Shown in pieces: positions 27,745 through 36,154 of a DNA stretch of 56,491 nt. Each line of letters begins with the position of its first letter. Positions within the stretch are counted from its first letter, which is position 1. Source of the stretch: Vibrio sp. LaRot3. Its GTDB lineage: Bacteria; Pseudomonadota; Gammaproteobacteria; Enterobacterales; Vibrionaceae. The notes under the pieces were generated by a model. That model saw only the letters and a list, made by a program, of their open reading frames with translations, was not told the origin of the DNA and did no database searches. A program made the position numbers and the translations under genes. The DNA lies in the NCBI RefSeq assembly GCF_027587025.1, contig NZ_JAPPTI010000017.1, forward strand, positions 1 through 56,491, in the 5' to 3' direction.

Positions 27745-28635
27745 ATGAGACTAAAAACCACCTTAGAACAATGGCAAACACTGCATCACATCGAGCAAGC
27801 AGGAAGCATCCAAGCCGCTGCACACACTCTAAATAAGAGCCATACCACACTGATTTATTCAGTGAAAAAACTTGAGCAGCAGTTGGGCATTGAGTTGGTT
27901 ACGGTTAAAGGACGCAGAGCTGTGCTTACCGAGCATGGTAAGACGCTATTGAGACGTGCAGATTCAATGCTTGAGCAAGCGCATGAACTTGAGGTAATGA
28001 GTGCGCAACTCAACAGCGGTGTCGAGCCTGAAATCACGATTGCGATTGATCACTTGTGCGACCCTCTCTGGCTTTACCAACCAATGAGCAAGTTTCTTGA
28101 GAGTAATAGTGCAACTTCCATTCAGGTCGTTGAAACCTCATTGTCCAAAACGACTGAAATGGTAGTCAATGAGCAGGCCGACATTTCTATAATCAATTTA
28201 CCTATTACCAACTACCCTGCCGAGGCTTTCGGAACTACCACTATGGTGCCTGTCGTTGCAACACACCACCCACTAGCAGCAAAGGAAAACCTGCAATTGA
28301 CGGACTTTGCCACCACTTGCCAAATTGTGGTGCGGGACTTAGGCCAAGGTTTGGAAACGAGACGTGATGTGGGCTGGCTTAAGTCGAGACAGCGCATCAC
28401 GGTAGATAACTTTGATCATGCACTACGTGCTGTAGAACAAGGCGTTGGTTACTGTCGCCTGCCAGAACATCTTGTTCAGTATCGAGAGAACCCCAATATT
28501 AAAGTGCTACAAATAGAGCAATCTCAACGTTATCAGGTTGCTTTGCATCTCACTCTCCCCAAAGGCGTCAATACTGGCCCTGCGGCGACAGCGTTATATC
28601 AACAGCTGTTAGAAACGGTGAAAAACAGACATTAA
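27745..28635 (+). CDS. LysR-family transcriptional regulator
   Basis: A 296-residue LysR protein with an N-terminal winged helix (HHIEQAGSIQAAAHTLNKSH with the recognition helix after it) and a periplasmic-binding-protein-like effector domain from about residue 90. It is divergently placed to the YdhR-like gene, the usual position for the target operon, so it probably controls that gene and itself from the shared 153-base gap. The ligand is unknown. It ends directly at a bidirectional terminator shared with the catalase gene. Confidence 0.9.
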   Translation: MRLKTTLEQWQTLHHIEQAGSIQAAAHTLNKSHTTLIYSVKKLEQQLGIELVTVKGRRAVLTEHGKTLLRRADSMLEQAHELEVMSAQLNSGVEPEITIAIDHLCDPLWLYQPMSKFLESNSATSIQVVETSLSKTTEMVVNEQADISIINLPITNYPAEAFGTTTMVPVVATHHPLAAKENLQLTDFATTCQIVVRDLGQGLETRRDVGWLKSRQRITVDNFDHALRAVEQGVGYCRLPEHLVQYRENPNIKVLQIEQSQRYQVALHLTLPKGVNTGPAATALYQQLLETVKNRH

Positions 28636-28660
28636 AAAAGGCGCATAATGCGCCTTTTTT
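28634..28660. terminator. Bidirectional terminator between lysR and catalase genes
   Basis: AAAAAAGGCGCA and TGCGCCTTTTTT form a perfect 12-base stem with a three-base loop, giving a GC stem and U tract on both strands. It serves the convergent LysR and catalase genes and begins within the LysR stop codon. Confidence 0.88.
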
Positions 28661-28672
28661 AATTGTTTGAAG

Positions 28673-30106
28673 TTATTTTAAGCCAAGTGCTTTTTCTAAA
28701 CCTAAGCCATAGGCTTCATCAGCTTGGTATGCGTGCTCAATGTGTTTCTGTTGAATGAATTCAGGAACACCCGCAATAGAGCGTGCCGTATTGTCGAATA
28801 ACTGCTGACGCTGCTCATCATTCATCAAGCGGAACAAGTCACCCGCTTGGCTAAAGTAGTCTTCATCAACACGGTGATCGTAATGATCAGCATCACCCGA
28901 GATACGAAGTGGTGGCTCAGAATAGTCTGGTTGTTCTGCCCACTCTTGCTTATGGTTTGGCTCATAACCAATGGTTGAACCATAGTTACCGTCCACTCGC
29001 ATTGCACCATCACGATGATAGCTATGTACTGGGCAACGAGGCGCGTTAACCGGAATTTGAAGGTGGTTCACACCCAAACGATAGCGCTGTGCGTCGCCAT
29101 AAGCAAACAAGCGACCTTGCAGCATTTTGTCTGGTGAGAAGCTAATTCCCGGAACCACTGCCGCAGGGTTAAACGCTGATTGCTCAACTTCAGCATGGAA
29201 GTTTTCTGGGTTGCGATTTAACTCAAACTCGCCCACAGGGATCAACGGGTAATCTTTTTGCGACCATACTTTGGTTAAATCGAATGGATTAAAGTTAACT
29301 TCATCCGCTTCTAGCTCTGGCATGATCTGTACATACATCTTCCATTTAGGGAAGTCCTGACGTTCAATCGCTTCATACAAATCACGTTGGTGACTTTCGC
29401 GGTCTTTACCAATCATTTGCTCTGCTTCTTGGTCGGTCAGGTTTTTAATGCCTTGCTGAGTTTTGAAATGGAACTTAACCCAAAAACGTTCGTTTTCAGC
29501 ATTGATGAAACTAAAGGTATGACTACCAAACCCATGCATGTGACGGTATGAAGCAGGAATACCACGATCACTCATTACGATCGTCACTTGGTGGAAGGCT
29601 TCAGGCAAAGATGTCCAAAAGTCCCAGTTGTTAGTCGCACTACGCATGTTAGTACGCGGGTCGCGCTTTACAGCATGGTTAAGATCTGGGAATTTTAGCG
29701 GGTCACGCAAGAAGAAAACTGGCGTGTTATTACCTACCAAGTCCCAGTTACCTTCTTCGGTATAGAACTTCAACGCAAAACCGCGAATATCACGCTCAGC
29801 GTCGGCTGCACCTCGCTCACCAGCCACTGTGGTGAAGCGTGCAAACAGATCTGTCTTCTTGCCGATTTCAGAGAAGATTTTAGCGCGTGTATATTGGCTA
29901 ATATCATGGGTTACCGTGAAAGTGCCGTAAGCACCGGAACCTTTCGCGTGCATACGACGCTCAGGAATCACTTCACGATCAAAGTGAGCCAGTTTTTCAA
30001 GAAACCAAACATCTTGAAGCAATTGCGGGCCTCTTGGCCCTGCGGTCATGACATTTTGGTTATGCGCTACAGGGCAGCCCGCAGCAGTAGTGAGCTTCTT
30101 ACTCAT
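28673..30106 (-). CDS. katA: Monofunctional haem catalase, KatA type
   Basis: A 477-residue small-subunit catalase that converts hydrogen peroxide to water and oxygen. Key residues are visible: catalytic His in RRMHAKGSGAYG (His53), catalytic Asn in LVGNNTPVFF (Asn126), and the haem-ligand Tyr in FAYGDAQRYRLG. No signal peptide is present, so it is cytoplasmic. AGGA precedes the ATG. Size and sequence match clade 3 enzymes common in Vibrio. A partial OxyR-like motif lies 115 bases upstream. The neighbouring LysR gene is not OxyR. Confidence 0.95.
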   Translation of the reverse strand: MSKKLTTAAGCPVAHNQNVMTAGPRGPQLLQDVWFLEKLAHFDREVIPERRMHAKGSGAYGTFTVTHDISQYTRAKIFSEIGKKTDLFARFTTVAGERGAADAERDIRGFALKFYTEEGNWDLVGNNTPVFFLRDPLKFPDLNHAVKRDPRTNMRSATNNWDFWTSLPEAFHQVTIVMSDRGIPASYRHMHGFGSHTFSFINAENERFWVKFHFKTQQGIKNLTDQEAEQMIGKDRESHQRDLYEAIERQDFPKWKMYVQIMPELEADEVNFNPFDLTKVWSQKDYPLIPVGEFELNRNPENFHAEVEQSAFNPAAVVPGISFSPDKMLQGRLFAYGDAQRYRLGVNHLQIPVNAPRCPVHSYHRDGAMRVDGNYGSTIGYEPNHKQEWAEQPDYSEPPLRISGDADHYDHRVDEDYFSQAGDLFRLMNDEQRQQLFDNTARSIAGVPEFIQQKHIEHAYQADEAYGLGLEKALGLK

Positions 30107-30209
30107 AGTTATTTCCTTCCAGAGATATTTATTGCTTTATCGGCGATTTCCGCCTTGTTTATCTTTAGAAGATTAGACCTAAGTTAGCGCTTTATAAAAC
30201 TAGATATTC

Positions 30210-30235
30210 TTATTAATTCAATAGGTTTTAGCTAT
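30210..30235. promoter_or_regulatory. Possible OxyR half-site upstream of catalase
   Basis: ATAG at 30221 and CTAT at 30232 have the exact seven-base spacing of the OxyR pattern, and TTAT at 30210 occupies the place of a further CTAT. The outer elements do not match, so this is only a weak candidate. Confidence 0.25.
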
Positions 30236-30335
30236 GGTTTAAATTAAAGTAAAATCAATGAATTACAATGAGTTAGACATATTCACCCGATCACTAAATT
30301 GATAAATAAACCATTCACTAGAGCATCAGAGAAAG

Positions 30336-30785
30336 CTACCTCTCCCCATGAGTTATTTTCCCAATTTCTATCGACAGTTCATTCATTAACTCAGTGATTT
30401 TCTCCAGCTTTTCTTCACTTATGCTTTCAAGCAGTTTGCCTGCTACCATCGCATGGTGAGGGCGGATTTTGTCAATGGCCTCTAAACCCTTTGCTGTCAC
30501 TTCAAATAAACTTGCTTTTCGGTGTAATGGATTATCGATCGCTTGCAAAAGGCCATCTTTCACTAGTTGATTTGCTGTTCTCTGAACACTCTGTCTACTG
30601 ATCCCCATCCGATGAGCGATCGCTGTTTGAGTTAAAGGTTGTTCCAGTACCGCCCCCAACACTTGCCAACGAGTTGCCGTTATCCCCCCATGACTTGCTA
30701 TACTTTCAGCCAGTTCAAGAACACGACCATTTAGAGCAAAACTTGCGAATGCCAAGTTACCAAGGACTTTTTGCTTTTCACTCAC
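30336..30785 (-). CDS. MarR-family transcriptional regulator
   Basis: A 149-residue winged-helix protein with the MarR pattern (GGITATRWQVLGAVLEQ, then TAIAHRMGISRQSVQRTANQLVKDGLL, and a DNPLHRKA wing). The frame is open much further upstream, but the GTG at 30785 has GGAGGG nine bases upstream and overlaps the end of the DJ-1/PfpI gene by eight bases, a coupled arrangement. MarR proteins usually repress their own operon; two matching palindromes before the DJ-1 gene are the likely operators. The inducer may be an electrophile or phenolic compound, given the DJ-1 partner. Confidence 0.86.
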   Translation of the reverse strand: MSEKQKVLGNLAFASFALNGRVLELAESIASHGGITATRWQVLGAVLEQPLTQTAIAHRMGISRQSVQRTANQLVKDGLLQAIDNPLHRKASLFEVTAKGLEAIDKIRPHHAMVAGKLLESISEEKLEKITELMNELSIEIGKITHGER

Positions 30786-31395
30786 TCTTACAACCCTCCA
30801 TAAAACGAAAAAACGCACTCGCATCTTGGTGCTTAAATAAATCAAACCAAGCGCTTAAAGCCATTTCGCTATACACCTCTAATTGACGAAATACTTCCAC
30901 ACTAAACTCAACTGGAGCAAGACCTGACGCAGTAATAATATTTCCGTCAGATACTGCTGGCACATCTCTGTACAGATGAGCACCTTGATAACTCTTTCCT
31001 TCTAAGAAAGCTTTCATGTTGCTAGTGTGCTCAACATCATTGAGCAGACCGTTTCGCGCCAACATAGCCGTAGCTCCGCAAATCGCCGCCATGGGTATTT
31101 TCGCCTTCTTATATTCAAATGTTTTGGGGGCAAACACATCGATTTCATGCGAATTGTCTGCTCCTGGCAAAATTAGTATAGCGCTATGTTTTACATCGAG
31201 TTGTTCCAAGGAGATATCGGGCAAGATCGTCATCCCACCCTTAGTTCTGATCGGTGCAAGACTCTTAGCGACAGTCACAATTTGGAACTGTTCTTCTCCA
31301 CGTTGAAACTGCGAAGAATTGATATGAGCGCTGAGCAAACCGATCTCCCAATCGGCCAATGTCGGGTAGACGGCTATATGAACGGTTCTAATCAT
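30778..31395 (-). CDS. DJ-1/PfpI-family protein
   Basis: A 205-residue protein with the DJ-1/PfpI fold. The nucleophile elbow IPMAAICGATAMLARNGLL carries the conserved Cys, preceded by ILILPGADNSHEID. Family members act as glyoxalases, deglycases, chaperones or amidotransferase-like hydrolases, and the exact activity is unclear. The ATG at 31395 has AAGGAG eight bases upstream; the open frame further upstream runs into the operator repeats and is not used. It is the first gene of an operon with a MarR regulator, which suggests a response to reactive small molecules. Confidence 0.86.
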   Translation of the reverse strand: MIRTVHIAVYPTLADWEIGLLSAHINSSQFQRGEEQFQIVTVAKSLAPIRTKGGMTILPDISLEQLDVKHSAILILPGADNSHEIDVFAPKTFEYKKAKIPMAAICGATAMLARNGLLNDVEHTSNMKAFLEGKSYQGAHLYRDVPAVSDGNIITASGLAPVEFSVEVFRQLEVYSEMALSAWFDLFKHQDASAFFRFMEGCKSE

Positions 31396-31410
31396 GATAT
31401 TTACTCCTTT

Positions 31411-31446
31411 TGACAACAGACTGTCATCTTGACAGCAAGCTGTCAA
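31411..31446. promoter_or_regulatory. Two tandem palindromes, likely MarR operators
   Basis: TGACAACAGACTGTCA at 31411 and TTGACAGCAAGCTGTCAA at 31429 share TGACA-N6-TGTCA and are spaced 19 bases apart, about two helical turns. They lie 15 to 50 bases before the DJ-1 ATG, over the presumed promoter. Confidence 0.65.
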
Positions 31447-31726
31447 AGGAAGTAAATCAAGAGCTCGTTAAAGGTCACACTTCTGTTCTCTTATCCAATG
31501 GCTTAATGGTATGCATCTGGATTTATAACCATTTTAATTACAAACATTCAGCCACTGATTCGTCGCCATTACCCAACCATCAGGAAAACTGATGAATAAA
31601 CCACCAAATTAGAAAATTTCATAAATTTAGCTAAAACCTATGCACTCTAACTGAATTTTTTTGCTAGTCTTGGCAACCTAATTTTACAGATTAATCTGAA
31701 ATTATTTTCGCTAAGGGTATTTTCTT
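31447..31726. other. Intergenic region between the DJ-1 operon and the permease
   Basis: About 280 AT-rich bases that hold the divergent promoters for the DJ-1/marR operon and the aromatic amino acid permease. No TyrR-like box, hairpin or small reading frame with a good ribosome-binding site was seen. Confidence 0.4.
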
Positions 31727-32896
31727 TTGAATATGAAGTTGTTTGGCAGTGCCTTAATCTTATCTGGCACCGCTCTTGGAGCAGGTATGTTGGCCATCCC
31801 GATGGTACTTGCACAGTTTGGGTTTATGGTCAGTGCTATTTTGATGCTAGTGATCTTTGTAGGTACGACCTATTCAGCCCTGCTGCTAGCTGAAGCTTGT
31901 ACCAAAGCTAAAGACAATGTGGGTATGAGTAGCATCGCTTACCTCACCCTTGGCCGCAAAGGCATGCACTTTATCAACTTCCTGTTTTACCTCTTGCTAG
32001 TGTGCATGTTGATCGCTTACATCATCGGTATTGGTGATCTGCTGCATAAGATGTTGCTCGACCTCGGCTTAGAACTCTCTCCAAGCCAGTGCTATACAGT
32101 ATTCAGCTTAGTGATGGGTTTTGTCGTCGTCGCAGGTAAAAGCTACATTGATAAGCTCAACCGTGGCTTATTCATCATCATGGTGGTGATGTTGTTTGTT
32201 GTCATCGCTTCGCTTCTAAGCAACGTTCAATGGGATTACCTAAGCCAAGCCAGTAATTTCACCAGTGGCGATGTGGTGCAATACAGCGCCGTGATCTTCA
32301 CGAGTTTTGCCTCAATGGTCGTCATTCCTTCTTTGGTGATTTACAACCATGAAGCGAGCGCCAAACAAATTCGCAATATGATTCTGCTGGGTTCGATCAT
32401 CCCTCTGGTTTGTTACCTTACATGGCTATTTGCCATCATTGGTAACTTAGGCGCCGAGGCGGTGAGTCAGTTTAATAATATTTCTCAGCTTATTGGGGCT
32501 TTCAGTGGCCAAGCTGCCATGTTGAAACCGATTATTGCCATTTTCTCTGCGCTTGCTTTGGTGACATCGTTCCTTGGTGTGTCGATGGCACTGTTTGATC
32601 AAAACAAAGACGCACTGACAGAAAACAAATTGGTTGGCTACGGTCTAACATTCGTCCTGCCACTCGTACTGGCTAAATTGTTTGCGAATGAGTTTGTGAG
32701 CATGCTTGATTACGCGGGAATGGTATTGGTGTTCTTAGCGATTTGGGGCCCACTAGCGATGGTGTTAAAAGTAAGAAGCCCTCGCTTTGAACATCTAAAA
32801 ACCGACAATGCCTATACCGCTGGCGGCGGTAATGTTGCTCTAGTGCTTACCTTCAACTTTGGCGCGCTGATCTTCATCTCTTGGTTCATGGGTTAA
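31727..32896 (+). CDS. Aromatic amino acid permease (HAAAP family, TyrP/Mtr-like)
   Basis: A 389-residue inner-membrane transporter with about eleven hydrophobic segments. The N-terminal motif SALILSGTALGAGMLAIPMV is diagnostic of the hydroxy/aromatic amino acid permease family (TyrP, Mtr, TnaB), which imports tyrosine or tryptophan with protons. The frame starts at a TTG nine bases after AAGGG; an ATG two codons later (31733) is the alternative start. No catabolic partner such as tryptophanase is adjacent. Which amino acid it carries cannot be decided from the sequence. A strong terminator follows. Confidence 0.88.
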   Translation: MNMKLFGSALILSGTALGAGMLAIPMVLAQFGFMVSAILMLVIFVGTTYSALLLAEACTKAKDNVGMSSIAYLTLGRKGMHFINFLFYLLLVCMLIAYIIGIGDLLHKMLLDLGLELSPSQCYTVFSLVMGFVVVAGKSYIDKLNRGLFIIMVVMLFVVIASLLSNVQWDYLSQASNFTSGDVVQYSAVIFTSFASMVVIPSLVIYNHEASAKQIRNMILLGSIIPLVCYLTWLFAIIGNLGAEAVSQFNNISQLIGAFSGQAAMLKPIIAIFSALALVTSFLGVSMALFDQNKDALTENKLVGYGLTFVLPLVLAKLFANEFVSMLDYAGMVLVFLAIWGPLAMVLKVRSPRFEHLKTDNAYTAGGGNVALVLTFNFGALIFISWFMG

Positions 32897-32917
32897 GCGT
32901 GACTTAAATAATAAGCA

Positions 32918-32949
32918 AAAAAAGAGAGCTGATTACAGCTCTCTTTTTT
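32918..32949. terminator. Bidirectional terminator after the permease gene
   Basis: AAAAAAGAGAGCTG and CAGCTCTCTTTTTT form a perfect 14-base stem with the loop ATTA. It serves the permease on the plus strand and the convergent conserved gene on the minus strand. Confidence 0.85.
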
Positions 32950-32955
32950 CATTTG

Positions 32956-33795
32956 CTAAGCTAAATTACCCGATTTTTGATGGGCATTTCGGTCATGCAG
33001 ATCGAGTATCATCTGAGTCTCCTGATCCACTCTCGTTGAACCAAAAGAAGCCATATACTTCACTACTGAATATCCCGCAGAAGCTGACTGATAACGACTC
33101 AGCCATATCTGAAACGCTTGTTGATCAGACTCATTTTCACGAGGAAAACGACTCGTTGGACGTGACATATTCAAACGCCAAGGCTTAGGTGTCATACGTG
33201 CTCGATAGCACTCTTGTTGCTGGCACAAGCGACTATAAAGCGGATCAACATGAAGTGCCTCAAACAAACGTTTTATCGCGCCATCTTTAGGAGCATAACG
33301 CTTATTCGTAAGGATAAATCTTACGCCAGAATGAGTTTCGTATACCCGAAATGCTAGATGTGAATGCGCTTTTTGATACTTCTCGATCAATGATAAATAA
33401 TACGACTTATCTTTGATTTTCCGACCAAAAACTCGCATTAGACGATCAGTAAAACTAGGAGGATAAACGTCAATATCACCAAATACGAGATGACTAGTAT
33501 TTAAAATGGTTGCACCATAATTGTTGCGGCTTAATACCGCGATGGTCTCACCTGCTTGAGATTTAACTTCGTCAACAATTTCTTCTTTGACGAAATCAAT
33601 CCAATAGTCATAGTCATCGCCTTTAGAAAAGTCGCCTTGAATAAACGCGCTCATCTTAGAGACTCGGCTTGCGGCACTTTGCTGCGCGGCTTGCTCACTC
33701 TCGTTCGATGCTCCCCATACCATGATATGGTCGTTTCCAAATACCTTTCTATCAACAGACACTCTCTGTTTTTGCCAATATTTTGCGAACTTCAT
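32956..33795 (-). CDS. Conserved protein of unknown function with DxD and RARMTPKPWR motifs
   Basis: A 279-residue soluble protein. Visible features are LVFGDIDVYP (a DID pair), FRVYETHSGVRFILTNKRY, LCQQQECYRARMTPKPWR and a late HD pair (LDLHDRNAH). I recall closely similar motif strings in uncharacterised proteins from many bacteria. The DxD, a following acidic or His element and the central R-rich motif are reminiscent of archaeo-eukaryotic primase-like active sites, but this is a guess. The ATG at 33795 has GGAGG five bases upstream. It is divergent from the second TonB receptor and has no functional partner nearby. Confidence 0.6.
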   Translation of the reverse strand: MKFAKYWQKQRVSVDRKVFGNDHIMVWGASNESEQAAQQSAASRVSKMSAFIQGDFSKGDDYDYWIDFVKEEIVDEVKSQAGETIAVLSRNNYGATILNTSHLVFGDIDVYPPSFTDRLMRVFGRKIKDKSYYLSLIEKYQKAHSHLAFRVYETHSGVRFILTNKRYAPKDGAIKRLFEALHVDPLYSRLCQQQECYRARMTPKPWRLNMSRPTSRFPRENESDQQAFQIWLSRYQSASAGYSVVKYMASFGSTRVDQETQMILDLHDRNAHQKSGNLA

Positions 33796-33973
33796 ACTAG
33801 CCTCCGAGCCCAGCATACAAACTAATCCGCTGAGCGCATTATAAAATAAAACTCGACAATCATTATTTCATACAAACGAAATGCTCATTTGCTGTTTTCA
33901 TTTATATCGATCGCAAAAACAAAGGAACACATTCACACAACAAATACACTGAGGTGTCTTATATAAATTAAAC

Positions 33974-34028
33974 CAAATGCTACTTCCATTCAGCATTTGA
34001 TATTTCGATGTGCGGCATTTGATATTTC
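33974..34028. promoter_or_regulatory. Direct repeats upstream of the second TonB receptor, likely AraC sites
   Basis: GCATTTGATATTTC occurs at 33993 and 34015, exactly 22 bases apart, and an inverted CAAATGC lies at 33974. AraC-type activators bind direct repeats about two helical turns apart, and a PchR-like AraC gene closes this cluster. The repeats end 62 bases before the receptor start. Confidence 0.55.
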
Positions 34029-34089
34029 ATCACTACGTTTATTAATAATATTGAGCGCAATTTGTCACCTGTCGACATGGAGTCGCTCA

Positions 34090-36135
34090 ATGATGTTTCC
34101 CCGCTTACCTTTCGCTTTAACTGCCATTAGCAGTGCGTTTTTAATCGCTAATATCGCTCAAGCAGAACAATCTGCTGATGAAACCTATGTGGTGACAGCT
34201 CGTCATTGGCAAGAGCCCACATTGCTTGTTCCTGCGAGTGTAGAAAACATGGAGATTGAAGAACGGAAAGCAAGCCTAGAAACCTTAGAACAACAAACGA
34301 GTAATGTTCGTGTTGAGCAATCATCGGTGCAAACTCGTGTCGCTATTCGTGGCAGCACTGGCTACGACACGAGCTTGCAACAACCGGTCGGTTACTACCT
34401 CGATGATATTGCCTTACCGCTAGGCGGCACTCAGCTACCTGTGCTGTTTAACCTAGAGTCGGTAGAGGTCATCAAAGGACCACAAGGTGATTTATATGGA
34501 CGTCATTCAGAAGCCGGTGTCGTCAAATTACAAAGCAAATCTCCAACTTGGCAACCGAGCGTAACGGCGCAGCTATCCTCGGGTATTACAGATGGTGCCA
34601 ACGACTATCAACCGTCGAATGTACTCATTTTGCGTGGTAGCAACACATTAATAACCGATACATTGGCAGGGTCTGTCGCCATACGTGCAGAGCAAACCAC
34701 AGGGCCACAAATCAACTTACTCGATGGCAATGAAGAAGATGGAAAGCAAGATAACTTCTCAGGCGCTATTGGTTTTGATGGGGTAATCGGAGAGAACACC
34801 GAATGGCAATGGAGAAGTCATATTAGTCGCCAAGAGCTGGGTAAAGCCCAAATGCGCTACCTCACTGGTTTAGCGGCAACCGAGCGCTTCACGACCAACT
34901 ACAACAGCGATAGCTTTGAAAACCGAGATTCAGATATTCATTCTCTGCGTATTAACCATGACTGGAATGGATTAACCTTCACCTCAATTACTGGCGGCAC
35001 ACTATTTAAGCGCGACTTTTCAACCGACTTAGACCTGACTCCGGCCCCCATTCCCTCCACCGAAATGGACATGCAGGATGAGATGCTTTCGCAAGAGTTT
35101 CGACTCACTAATGAGCCAGAAAGCCAATATCTACGCTGGCTTGCAGGCCTGTATTTATACCAACAAGATAGCGATATAGATTTCACTATTGGCGGCAGTA
35201 TGATGATGCCCCGTAGCCAGAGGATCACCCATATCGAACAGTCTGGTATTGCTGGATTTGGTCAACTCGAATGGCAATTCCAACCCAATTGGGCACTCAC
35301 CTTAGGCTTACGTGCAGAACACATCAACAAGAGCGGGAAACAGCAATTTAATGGTCTGTTTACGAGTGATTATCAGGCGGACCTTGACCATACCATTTGG
35401 TTGCCTAAAGCAAGTTTAAGCTATCAATTGTCTTCACTAAGCCAGCTCTATTTCACCGCAGCTCAAGGTTACCTGCCTGCTGGCTACAATTACGCTTCTG
35501 CGCAAAATCTCGCTTCGTTCACCTACGATGAAGAAAAGAGTACGAACCTTGAGCTAGGCTATAAAGCACTGTTATTAAACAACAAGCTAAGCCTATCTGG
35601 TGCGCTGTTCCATATTGAAACCAAAGACAAGCAAATCACCGATCTACAACCTGGGTTTGTACAAACAATCTCTAACGCAGCACAGACCACCAGCTACGGT
35701 TTAGAGTTAACCGCCGACTACCAATGGAATCAGGCCTTGAACAGTTTTATTCGTTTAGGGTCGATGAAAACAGAAGCGGACCAATACATAGTGCATAGCT
35801 TTAATGGGTCTGGCTTTGTTGCCAATGATTTAGCGGGTAACGAATTACCATTAGCGCCTGAGTTTACTTACTCGCTTGGTCTTGAGTACTTAACACAGCA
35901 AGGTTGGTTCGCAAGAATCATCGGCTCAGGCAGTAGTGAATACTATTTTGATTCTGCCAATACACTGACTCATCCAAGCTACTTTACCCTTGATGCAGAA
36001 ATCGGCTACCAATTTAGCCAACTATCTATTGCATTAATTTCGACAATGCCTTTGATGAGCATCGTTACAGCCGATCCGTCAGCACGCCAACAGGCATCGT
36101 GGTTGAAGATAGCCATGAGCGTTACTTCGGCTTAA
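34090..36135 (+). CDS. TonB-dependent receptor with a frameshift near the 3' end
   Basis: A 681-residue frame with a signal peptide (MMFPRLPFALTAISSAFLIA, ending in AQA), a TonB box (DETYVVTA), a plug with VIKGPQGDLYGRHSEAGVV, and a barrel. The ATG at 34090 has GGAG seven bases upstream; the frame upstream is not used. The C-terminus as read (LKIAMSVTSA) is not a receptor ending. From about 36040 a second frame reads DNAFDEHRYSRS and ends in LTIKMDW with a stop at 36153, a proper final strand with an aromatic terminus. One base is missing relative to an intact gene, so the last 28 or so residues are aberrant. It could be a sequencing error, phase variation or decay. It heads an operon with a methyltransferase and an exporter. 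Confidence 0.82.
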   Translation: MMFPRLPFALTAISSAFLIANIAQAEQSADETYVVTARHWQEPTLLVPASVENMEIEERKASLETLEQQTSNVRVEQSSVQTRVAIRGSTGYDTSLQQPVGYYLDDIALPLGGTQLPVLFNLESVEVIKGPQGDLYGRHSEAGVVKLQSKSPTWQPSVTAQLSSGITDGANDYQPSNVLILRGSNTLITDTLAGSVAIRAEQTTGPQINLLDGNEEDGKQDNFSGAIGFDGVIGENTEWQWRSHISRQELGKAQMRYLTGLAATERFTTNYNSDSFENRDSDIHSLRINHDWNGLTFTSITGGTLFKRDFSTDLDLTPAPIPSTEMDMQDEMLSQEFRLTNEPESQYLRWLAGLYLYQQDSDIDFTIGGSMMMPRSQRITHIEQSGIAGFGQLEWQFQPNWALTLGLRAEHINKSGKQQFNGLFTSDYQADLDHTIWLPKASLSYQLSSLSQLYFTAAQGYLPAGYNYASAQNLASFTYDEEKSTNLELGYKALLLNNKLSLSGALFHIETKDKQITDLQPGFVQTISNAAQTTSYGLELTADYQWNQALNSFIRLGSMKTEADQYIVHSFNGSGFVANDLAGNELPLAPEFTYSLGLEYLTQQGWFARIIGSGSSEYYFDSANTLTHPSYFTLDAEIGYQFSQLSIALISTMPLMSIVTADPSARQQASWLKIAMSVTSA

Positions 36136-36154
36136 CGATAAAAATGGATTGGTA

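Noticed and set aside
33850..33875. Fur box in the divergent gap before the second TonB receptor
   Set aside because: Only the AATCATTAT half is convincing; the other half does not match, and the site is over 200 bases from the receptor start.
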